Source of the DNA: Micrococcaceae bacterium RIT 802
Lineage (GTDB): Bacteria; Actinomycetota; Actinomycetes; Actinomycetales; Micrococcaceae
DNA length: 64,000 nucleotides
NCBI GenBank assembly: GCA_016892645.1
Contig: JAFEMX010000008.1
Coordinates: 1 to 64,000, forward strand
Direction of reading: 5' to 3'
In this document: piece after piece, positions 57,865-64,000 of the stretch
Layout of the letters: the number at the start of each line of letters is the position of its first letter
How positions within the stretch are numbered: position 1 is the first letter of the stretch
Program-made: the position numbers and the translations under genes
Notes under the pieces: model-generated
What the model was told of the DNA's origin: nothing
The model's database searches: none
What the model saw: only the letters and a program-made list of their open reading frames with translations

Positions 57865-58526
57865 GTCGACCTCAAGTCACGTTCGTAGAGGCGCGATCCG
57901 CGGTTGAAGACGCCGCAGGAGATGTAGTAGAGGTTCACCCCAACATTCAAGACGACCAGGGTCACGACATAAAGCCCCGAGGCCAGGGCCGGCACCGTAT
58001 CCGGGGGAAACGTAAATGCCATGAACACCCGGCCCGCGGCATCCGCCAAAAGGCCGCAGGACCACATCACCGTCGACACACGCCACATCCTGCGGAACCG
58101 ACTGGAATCGTCGAAGAGCCCGTCCCAGCCCGAGGGCCAGTTCCACCGCCCCTCGAGCAAGGGCCGGGTCAGGGAGAACACCACGGGGCGCCGGGCACGC
58201 AGGCTGACGAGGAAGACGCCAGCCGTTGCCGCGGTGAGCACCGCCCCCTTGGCCAGCAGGAAGCGTTCATCACCGGGGACCAAGGAGATCAGCAACGCCC
58301 CGATGGACATGAAGGAGAAGTACAGGGCGAGCTTGCCCACCGTCTTGCCACGGACCAGTTGAAAGACCGAGGGAACGGCGGAAAGGAGTCCGGTCACCAG
58401 AAGTGCGGCATAGACACTCACGCCAGTGCCGCGCAGCACGTAGTAGAAGACCACCGGGAAAGCCAGCGAGACCAGGACCCCTGCCGCAGCTCGGATCCTA
58501 CGTCGCCCCCTCCCGCCAGCCGTCAT
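57861..58526 (-). CDS. VC0807-family membrane protein
   Basis: A 221-residue protein with five or six hydrophobic helices. The segments LRGTGVSVYAALLVTGLLSA, FSFMSIGALLISLVPGDER, and VVFSLTRPLLEGRWNW resemble the VC0807 (DUF3159-like) family of Gram-positive membrane proteins of unknown function. It follows the SNase-like gene by 5 nt on the same strand and may share its transcript. Confidence 0.7.
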   Translation of the reverse strand: MTAGGRGRRRIRAAAGVLVSLAFPVVFYYVLRGTGVSVYAALLVTGLLSAVPSVFQLVRGKTVGKLALYFSFMSIGALLISLVPGDERFLLAKGAVLTAATAGVFLVSLRARRPVVFSLTRPLLEGRWNWPSGWDGLFDDSSRFRRMWRVSTVMWSCGLLADAAGRVFMAFTFPPDTVPALASGLYVVTLVVLNVGVNLYYISCGVFNRGSRLYERDLRST

Positions 58527-58531
58527 GGCTT

Positions 58532-59647
58532 CTAGGGTTTTCCCTTATCGGCTTCTTTGGCCTTTTTTGACTCCTCAGCCTTCTTCGATTCCTCGGCCTT
58601 TTTGGATTCCTCGGCCTTTTTGGATTCCTCGGCCTTCTTCGACTCCTCGGCCTTTTCTGACTCTTCAGCCTTCTTGGACTCCTCGGCCTTCTTCTGGTCC
58701 GCCTTGTCCTTGGCGGCCTTGGCCTCGGCCTCGGCTTCCGCACGGGCCTCGGCGGCCGCCCGTTCGGCCGCTTCGCGCTCGGCGGCGGCCTTGGCAATTT
58801 CCGCCTTCCGCTTGTCTTCGGCCTTCTTCTCGGCGACCAGCTTCTTCTGCTCGCCCTTGACTACCTTCATGCGCTCTTGCGCCTCGTTGATGGTCCGGCT
58901 GATCTGCTTCTCCCAACCGGCACGTTCGGAGGCATAGACCACCGCCTGGGCGGAGCCCTCCTTGACCTGCATGCCGGTCAGCGTGTCCTTGGCCGCATTA
59001 CCGTCATTGACTATCGAGGTCAGGTCATCGACCATGTCGGCTGCGGACTCCACGGTGGTCGGCGGGGCCTTGGACACGTCCTTCATACGCTTGATCGCGG
59101 GCTCCACGGTCGCAGCTACGGTGCAGTCCCGTGAGCCGTCGAAAAGACCCTTGCCATCCGTCTTCGCCTTGTTCTGGGCGGTGAGGACCCGGTCGTAGTA
59201 CGGGTTGTTCGGGCTGTCCTTTTCGGCGACCGCGAACCCCTCCTTGGCGATCTCCTCATTGGCGAAGGTGCCAGCGGAAAAGACCGCGGCCTTGTTGTTC
59301 TTCCGCTTGGGTGGCATCTGGTCGTCGTACTCCAGGCGCACTTTGGCACCCTCGGGTAGCACGGATGCCAAGGCCTTGGTTGCTTCCGGGGCGAGGCACT
59401 CCGGGTCGTCTCCGTCCACGGGGGCCATCACGTTGAGCAGGTCGACCGTCTTTTCCTTGCCGTCGATGTCGGCGACAAAGGTGTCTCCATCGACGACTCG
59501 CACCACTTTTCCGGCCAGTTCCGGGACGTAGTTGTCCTTGAAGTTCATCCGGCACCCGGCCAGGGAAGACGTGAGGACGACTGCCCCCAGCGTCATGGCG
59601 GCCGCCTTTTTCAGCGTCCGGTAATTCAGGGGCGATGGGTCGACCAT
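58532..59647 (-). CDS. SNase-like lipoprotein lacking catalytic residues, with KKAEES repeats
   Basis: A 371-residue lipoprotein: signal LTSSLAGC with lipid Cys32. Residues 44-165 align well with staphylococcal nuclease (VVRVVDGDTFVAD, EGAKVRLEYDDQ, FANEEIAKEGFAVAEKD). The Ca2+ Asp equivalent (Asp55) is kept. But Arg35, Glu43 and Arg87 of the nuclease map to Asp69, Val77 and Asn117, so it should not cut nucleic acid by the usual route. Residues ~240-318 form a charged coiled coil (A/E/K), and 319-366 are KKAEES tandem repeats. Outer-face attachment with a long helical spacer is likely. Thermonuclease-type annotation should be treated with caution. Confidence 0.8.
   Translation of the reverse strand: MVDPSPLNYRTLKKAAAMTLGAVVLTSSLAGCRMNFKDNYVPELAGKVVRVVDGDTFVADIDGKEKTVDLLNVMAPVDGDDPECLAPEATKALASVLPEGAKVRLEYDDQMPPKRKNNKAAVFSAGTFANEEIAKEGFAVAEKDSPNNPYYDRVLTAQNKAKTDGKGLFDGSRDCTVAATVEPAIKRMKDVSKAPPTTVESAADMVDDLTSIVNDGNAAKDTLTGMQVKEGSAQAVVYASERAGWEKQISRTINEAQERMKVVKGEQKKLVAEKKAEDKRKAEIAKAAAEREAAERAAAEARAEAEAEAKAAKDKADQKKAEESKKAEESEKAEESKKAEESKKAEESKKAEESKKAEESKKAKEADKGKP
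58568..58693 (-). repeat. 18-bp tandem repeat coding KKAEES
   Basis: Seven successive 18-nt units code for KKAEES (one is EKAEES), followed by a variant KKAKEA. The unit is AT-richer than its surroundings. Such in-frame repeats can change number by slippage, altering spacer length of the lipoprotein. Confidence 0.85.
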
Positions 59648-60028
59648 GCGCTAGCCTCCAGTGGATTGCAAGAGTGGGCCCGCGGAACATTTGGCTACCC
59701 AAGGTAGCCCCGTCCCGGGGTTCCGACAAGCCGCTTACTACATATAGGCGGCACTCCACGAAGTCCGGGATACCCCATCCGACGGCACGCCGTCGGCGTC
59801 GCGGACAACGGAATTCCCGGAGCGGATCCGCCTCCAGGGCTCGCTGGCGTTGGAACGGAACGCCGCCTGGATGTTTGGCTGCACCGATTTTAGCGTGGAT
59901 CTTTGTGCGACCCCACATTGGCGGCGCGGCGCACACCGGAACAGGTTTTACGGCGCACCGCATGAAGAACGCAAAAAGTCGCCTACGTCACGCTGGTGCC
60001 GACATCGACCGCTACGGGAAGGCCCTTC
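59648..60028. other. Intergenic stretch between SNase-like and permease genes
   Basis: 381 nt without a supportable gene. It contains two perfect inverted repeats: GGCTACC-CAA-GGTAGCC (59693-59709) and CCGACGGC-AC-GCCGTCGG (59779-59796), and an AT-rich core (CTACATATAGG near 59740) that may hold divergent promoters. Short frames across it have no ribosome-binding site or fold. Confidence 0.45.
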
Positions 60029-61450
60029 ATGGGAACACCACCACAGCTGCAGAAAACGTTGAAACCGCGCCACCTGTCCATGATCGCCATCGCCGGGGTG
60101 ATCGGCGCCGGTCTCTTCGTCGGCTCCGGCGCGGCCATCCGGCAGTCCGGCCCCGGCATCCTGCTGGCCTATGCGGCGGCCGGCGTCGTTGTCATCCTGG
60201 TCATGCGCATGCTGGGCGAGATGGCAGCAGCCAACCCCGAGACCGGCTCCTTCTCCTCCTACGCGGACAAGGCATTGGGCCGTTGGGCCGGTTTCAGCAT
60301 CGGGTGGCTCTACGCCTGGTTCTGGATCATCGTCCTTGGCATCGAGGCCACGGCGGGTGCCGCCATCATGCACCGCTGGGTGCCGGGCATCGAGCAGTGG
60401 GTCTGGGCGCTGGCCCTCATGATCCTGTTGACGCTGACCAATGTGTGGAGCGTGAAATCATACGGGGAGTTCGAGTTCTGGTTCGCCTCCATCAAGATCA
60501 CAGCGATCATCTTGTTCCTGGTCGCCGGCATCGCGGCCATCTGCGGCCTCATTCCCGGTGTTGAGCCTCCGGGCATGTCCAACCTGACCGGACACGGCGG
60601 ATTCTTCCCCAACGGCGGGGTGGCTGTCCTGGCCGGGATCCTCGTCATCGTGTTCTCGTTCTTCGGTGCCGAGATCGCCACCATCGCCGCCGGCGAATCA
60701 GAGAATCCGGTGGATGCGGTCAAGAAGGCCGCCAACTCCGTCGTCTGGCGCATTCTGATCTTCTACATCGGTTCCGTGGCCATCGTGGTGACCCTGTTGC
60801 CGTGGGATTCGGCGTCCGTGGCAAAAAGCCCCTACGTGGCGGTCATCGAAAGCTTCGGGGTCCCCGCGGCCGGGACGATCATGGACATCGTCGTGCTCAC
60901 CTCGGTCCTCTCCTGCCTGAATTCGGGGCTGTATACGGCCAGCCGCATGGTCTTCTCCCTGGCCACGCGCGGGGACGCCCCGAAGGCCTGGCAGAAGACG
61001 TCGCGCCGCGGGGTTCCGGTCACGGCAGTCCTGGCCTCCACCGTCGTCGGGTTCATCACCGTGGGGCTGAACTTCCTGTGGCCCGACACGGTGTTCCTCT
61101 TCCTGGTCAACACATCCGGTGCGATCGCCCTTTTCGTCTGGCTGGTCATCGCCACATCGCAGCTGATCCTGCGTCGCCGCATGGGTTCCGACGCCCGTGA
61201 CCTTCCCATCCGCATGTGGCTCTTCCCCTACCTGACATGGCTGTCCATTGGCGCGATTGTCGCGCTCCTGATCGGCATGCTGGTCCTCGAGGACACCCGC
61301 GAGTCGCTGCTCCTCTCGCTCGGCCTGGCCGTCGTGGTCGTCGGCCTGGGCGTGTTCCGCTATCGGCGGGGCCACGCGCCCGCGCAGACCACCCCGGGGG
61401 CTCCCGCCGTCGTCGAGGCCGAGGTCAGCGGGGCTCCGACGGGCCGGTAA
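60029..61450 (+). CDS. APC-family amino acid permease (GabP/AnsP-like)
   Basis: A 473-residue permease with 12 helices. Signature: MIAIAGVIGAGLFVGSGAAI in helix 1, PETGSFSSYADKALGRWAGF, and FSFFGAEIATIAAGESENP in the middle, as in GABA, asparagine and aromatic amino acid permeases. Probably proton-coupled uptake of GABA or a similar amino acid; no GABA catabolism gene is adjacent. The ATG has GGGAAGG 6 nt upstream; an in-frame GTG 11 codons before it is less likely. Its end overlaps the convergent TetR gene by 26 nt. Confidence 0.9.
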   Translation: MGTPPQLQKTLKPRHLSMIAIAGVIGAGLFVGSGAAIRQSGPGILLAYAAAGVVVILVMRMLGEMAAANPETGSFSSYADKALGRWAGFSIGWLYAWFWIIVLGIEATAGAAIMHRWVPGIEQWVWALALMILLTLTNVWSVKSYGEFEFWFASIKITAIILFLVAGIAAICGLIPGVEPPGMSNLTGHGGFFPNGGVAVLAGILVIVFSFFGAEIATIAAGESENPVDAVKKAANSVVWRILIFYIGSVAIVVTLLPWDSASVAKSPYVAVIESFGVPAAGTIMDIVVLTSVLSCLNSGLYTASRMVFSLATRGDAPKAWQKTSRRGVPVTAVLASTVVGFITVGLNFLWPDTVFLFLVNTSGAIALFVWLVIATSQLILRRRMGSDARDLPIRMWLFPYLTWLSIGAIVALLIGMLVLEDTRESLLLSLGLAVVVVGLGVFRYRRGHAPAQTTPGAPAVVEAEVSGAPTGR

Positions 61451-62039
61451 ACCGGGCGGCAGAGCGCAGCGTCGCCACGGCCTCCTCGCGGTTGACCCGC
61501 GCCAGGGTCATGCCGGCTGCCAGCAGGGCAAACAGCAGACGGGCTCGTTCGGCGACCTGCGCGCCCCGGCCGGCCGCGGCCTCGTCGCCGCCGCGTGCCG
61601 GGGCCGCGTCGCGGAGCAATGCCCCGGTGAACGCTTCGGTGACCTCCACCCGATAGGCGTCCACGGCGGCGCGCACCAGCCCGTCCTGCCCGCTGCGGCC
61701 GCTGGAAGCCGTCAACAGCAGGCAGCCGCGCTGGTGGTCGGCCCGGCCGGCTTCCAAGGCGTCGGCGATGGAGTCGAAGTAGCCGCGTAGGCCGGCGGCC
61801 CCATCCGCTGCCGCGGCCACGGCGGCCAGCCGGGGGCGGACGACCTCGTCCAGGTAGCTCTGCACGGCCGCGTCGAAGAGCCCACGTTTGGAGCCGAAGG
61901 CGTTGTAGAGGCTCGAGCGGCCCAGCCCCGTGGCGCGCTCCAGGTCCGGCATCGCAGCGGCGTCATAGCCCAGGGTCCAGAAGACATCCCGCGCCGCCTG
62001 GACGACCTCGTCGGTGTCGAACGCCCTGGTCCGTGCCAT
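61425..62039 (-). CDS. TetR family regulator
   Basis: A 204-residue regulator. HTH: DEVVQAARDVFWTLGYDAAA, MPDLERATGLGRSSLYNAFG, SKRGLFDAAVQSYLDEV. The C-terminal part has RGCLLLTASSG, the 'TetR_C' pattern of the AcrR-like group that controls oxidoreductases and efflux genes. It diverges from the NADP-dependent oxidoreductase gene and probably represses it. Convergent overlap with the permease gene by 26 nt. Confidence 0.92.
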   Translation of the reverse strand: MARTRAFDTDEVVQAARDVFWTLGYDAAAMPDLERATGLGRSSLYNAFGSKRGLFDAAVQSYLDEVVRPRLAAVAAAADGAAGLRGYFDSIADALEAGRADHQRGCLLLTASSGRSGQDGLVRAAVDAYRVEVTEAFTGALLRDAAPARGGDEAAAGRGAQVAERARLLFALLAAGMTLARVNREEAVATLRSAARFTGPSEPR

Positions 62040-62112
62040 CTGTTCTGCCGCCTGTCCCGTTCGCCCTCTCCGGTTGCGCGGTGGGTGAACTTCGTCTCAA
62101 GAGTCCATTGTG

Positions 62113-62130
62113 TACTGGTCGTTCTAATAT
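62113..62130. promoter_or_regulatory. Operator/promoter region between TetR and oxidoreductase
   Basis: TACTGGTCGTTCTA (62113-62126) resembles sites bound by this TetR group in actinobacteria, and TAATAT (62125-62130) is a good -10 for the oxidoreductase gene, with a ~45-nt leader. Overlap of the two would allow repression. Confidence 0.4.
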
Positions 62131-62180
62131 TGTAGGGTCATCGCAGACCGCGACACCACCCCGTCCGAGGGAGAACCACC

Positions 62181-63185
62181 ATGACCTCCAGTACCCACAT
62201 CCAGCTCGCCAGCCGCCCCACCGGATGGCCGGACCAGCAGAACTTCCGCACCGCCGTCGTCGAACTCCCCGCCCTGGCCGACGGCGAGGTCCGCGTGGCC
62301 AACGAGTTCATGTCCGTCGACCCCTACATGCGCGGACGCATGAACGACGTGAAGTCCTACGTCCCGCCCTTCCAGGTGGACGAGGTCATGAACGGCGGGG
62401 CCGTGGGCCGCGTCGTCGAAAGCCGTGACGACTCGCTGCCCGTGGGCACGCCGGTGCTGCACACCCAGGGCTGGCGTGACATCGCCCAGGGTCCGGCCGC
62501 CGACTTCCGCGCCATCACCGAACTTCCCGGCCTCCCCCTGTCCGTCTACCTGGGCACCCTGGGCATGACCGGGCTGACCGCCTGGGTCGGCCTGCTGGAG
62601 ATCGCGTCCATGAAGGAAGGCGACACCGTCTTCGTCTCCGGAGCCGCCGGTGCCGTGGGCACGATGGTCGGGCAGATCGCCCGGCTCAAGGGAGCCGCCC
62701 GCGTGATCGGCTCGGCCGGCAGCGCCGAGAAGATCGACCTGCTGACCTGCAAGTACGGCTTCGACGCCGCCTTCAACTACAAGGACGGCGACATCGCCGG
62801 CCAGCTGGCCACCGCGGCCCCGGACGGCATCGACGTCTACTTCGACAACGTCGGCGGCGAGCACCTCGAGGCCGCCATCGGTGCCATGAACGACGGCGGA
62901 CGCGTGGCACTGTGCGGGGCGATCTCCCAGTACAACGCCACCGAGCCGTCCCCCGGACCGCGGAACATGGCCAACCTCGTCACCCGCGGCCTGCGGCTGG
63001 AGGGCTTCACGGTCGGCCACTACCAGCAGCACTTCGGCGCCTTCGCCGAGCAGGTGGGCGCCTGGGTGTCCGGCGGAGACGTCGTCTTCGACGAGACCGT
63101 CGTGACCGGGCTGGAGAACGCCGTGGACGCGTTCCTGGACCTGCTCCGCGGGGCGAACACCGGCAAGATGGTCGTCAAGATCTGA
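62181..63185 (+). CDS. NADP-dependent medium-chain oxidoreductase (zinc-independent)
   Basis: A 334-residue MDR protein of the leukotriene-B4-dehydrogenase/CurA type. The opening SRPTGWPDQQNFRT and SVDPYMRGRM are typical. The Rossmann motif is VSGAAGAVGTMVGQIARLKG, and YFDNVGGEHLEAAIGAM follows. No zinc-binding Cys. It reduces double bonds of alpha,beta-unsaturated ketones and enals with NADPH, protecting from electrophiles. GGGAGAACCACC precedes the ATG. Divergent TetR gene is its probable regulator. Confidence 0.92.
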   Translation: MTSSTHIQLASRPTGWPDQQNFRTAVVELPALADGEVRVANEFMSVDPYMRGRMNDVKSYVPPFQVDEVMNGGAVGRVVESRDDSLPVGTPVLHTQGWRDIAQGPAADFRAITELPGLPLSVYLGTLGMTGLTAWVGLLEIASMKEGDTVFVSGAAGAVGTMVGQIARLKGAARVIGSAGSAEKIDLLTCKYGFDAAFNYKDGDIAGQLATAAPDGIDVYFDNVGGEHLEAAIGAMNDGGRVALCGAISQYNATEPSPGPRNMANLVTRGLRLEGFTVGHYQQHFGAFAEQVGAWVSGGDVVFDETVVTGLENAVDAFLDLLRGANTGKMVVKI

Positions 63186-63202
63186 GGTTCGGCCCCGGTG
63201 GG

Positions 63203-64000
63203 TCAGCGGGTGCGGGCGAAGCTCTTCTGCACGCCGCTGCCCACCAGCACCGCGCAGCTGAACCAGATGGCCCCGGCCGGGCCGAGCGGTGCGGCGATGA
63301 CGCCGGCGGCCAGCGGCATGACGACCTGGCCCAGCCGGTTGCCCATCAGCCGCACTGCCAGGGCGGAACCGCGCCAGTGGTGCGGGACCGCTTCGGAGAT
63401 CAGCGACATGGTCAACGGTTGGCCCAGTCCCAGGAAGATCCCGCCGGCGAAGAGCAGCACCAGGGTGGCCCAGGGGGTGTCGATGACCAGCGCCGGGACG
63501 GCCAGGCAGACCCCCGCCCCGTAGAGGCTGCCCATCAGCAGGCTCCGCCGCGGGATCCGGCGGCTCAAGTACGGCAGGAAGCCGCGCGAGATGATCGTTC
63601 CGGCCCCGCGCGCGGCCAGCAGGATCCCGATCCACGCCGGCGAGACCCCGTGGGCCTCCCCGACCAGCGGCAGGAACGCGGTGAGGATGTCCAGCATCGC
63701 CAGCAGTGCCAGCGAGGCGAGCATGTTCGAGGGAATCCCGGGACGGCGGAGGATGGCCGGCATCGTCGGCTTGCCGGTCTCGCCGTCGTTCGCGGCGACG
63801 GCCAGGGCCGCCACACGGCGGCGGCGCTCCCCCGGCGTCGATTCGCTGCCCCGGGTGCCGGCCCGGCTGGCGATGATGCCCGGCAACAGGACGGGCAGCA
63901 CCAGCAACGCCAAGGCCGCACCGAGCCACATGGAGAAGGTGATGCCGTCGGCGCGCGAGCCCGGGCCCGAACCGGCCGTTCCGCCGAGCAGCAGCCCGGC
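63203..64000 (-). CDS. MFS transporter, C-terminal part (runs off the window)
   Basis: The frame is open to the last base, so the N-terminus lies outside; 265 residues are visible. Seven hydrophobic helices can be counted, including SMWLGAALALLVLPVLLPGI and LGLGQPLTMSLISEAVPHHW, the helix-10/11 region of MFS efflux proteins. A hydrophilic loop (TRGSESTPGERRRR) separates the two halves of the protein. Substrate unknown. Confidence 0.85.
   Translation of the reverse strand, partial: AGLLLGGTAGSGPGSRADGITFSMWLGAALALLVLPVLLPGIIASRAGTRGSESTPGERRRRVAALAVAANDGETGKPTMPAILRRPGIPSNMLASLALLAMLDILTAFLPLVGEAHGVSPAWIGILLAARGAGTIISRGFLPYLSRRIPRRSLLMGSLYGAGVCLAVPALVIDTPWATLVLLFAGGIFLGLGQPLTMSLISEAVPHHWRGSALAVRLMGNRLGQVVMPLAAGVIAAPLGPAGAIWFSCAVLVGSGVQKSFARTR

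Noticed and set aside
59779-59796. CCGACGGC-AC-GCCGTCGG as a terminator
   Set aside because: Perfect stem but short, without a T-run, and not placed after a gene end; GC-rich sequence makes such dyads by chance.

Overview
The window is high-GC DNA, densely packed with genes on both strands. The gene set points to an actinobacterium, probably of the Micrococcaceae (Arthrobacter-like). The supporting signs are an Lhr helicase next to a Nei-type glycosylase, a paired ClpP locus with a ClgR/PopR-like regulator, DUF6297 and DUF6707 proteins, GTG starts, and many genes that look leaderless (a TANNNT-type hexamer 6-7 nt before the start codon). The family assignment is inference; no rRNA or other marker is present.

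Layout. 1-3.4 kb: two membrane glycosyltransferases, a cut-off GT2-GtrA protein and an ArnT/PMT-like protein. 3.4-10 kb: a Doc/ribbon-helix-helix toxin-antitoxin pair, upp and tadA diverging from a 47-nt gap, an FAD oxidase, a two-gene clpP operon whose second product lacks the catalytic serine, a convergent XRE regulator ending in an SsrA-like ALAA tail, tRNA-Ser(CGA) with a terminator, and a VapBC pair. 10-21 kb: cupin, GNAT, PAP2 phosphatase diverging from rlmH, then lhr, nei, a pseudouridine synthase and a coiled-coil membrane protein. 21-32 kb: acyl-CoA dehydrogenase plus SDR (acyl catabolism), glutamine amidotransferase, YdeI-like protein, an RHH-VOC pair, an old yellow enzyme, a DHA2 efflux pump, NUDIX-like and DUF6707 proteins, and a FUSC protein. 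31-38 kb: tgt, a DUF6297 permease with its ABC ATPase, a queuosine-precursor transporter, TetR and a two-cysteine pyridoxal kinase. 38-46 kb: a large secreted subtilase with a CRP-like promoter site, then a catabolic operon (3-hydroxyisobutyrate dehydrogenase, aldehyde dehydrogenase, enoyl-CoA hydratase) with a divergent LysR gene. 46-50 kb: an Asp-tailed membrane protein, a histidine kinase and response regulator, and a convergent VTC-domain/DUF4956 pair. 50-64 kb: mostly transporters and their regulators (MHS symporter, YeiH with a LysR gene, LysE with an Lrp gene, a dicarboxylate symporter, a GABA-type permease, a cut-off MFS protein), a broken PepSY lipoprotein gene, an SNase-like lipoprotein without its catalytic residues, and a TetR/oxidoreductase pair.

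The most distinctive groups are (i) the clpP locus: an active subunit, a predicted inactive ClpR-like subunit, palindromes upstream, and a regulator with a likely Clp degron; and (ii) the two-component module, where 11-bp phased CTCAT repeats occur before the kinase operon and also before the VTC/DUF4956 operon, suggesting one regulon. Six convergent gene pairs overlap by exactly 4 nt at their stop codons. I saw no insertion sequence, prophage, CRISPR array or rRNA.
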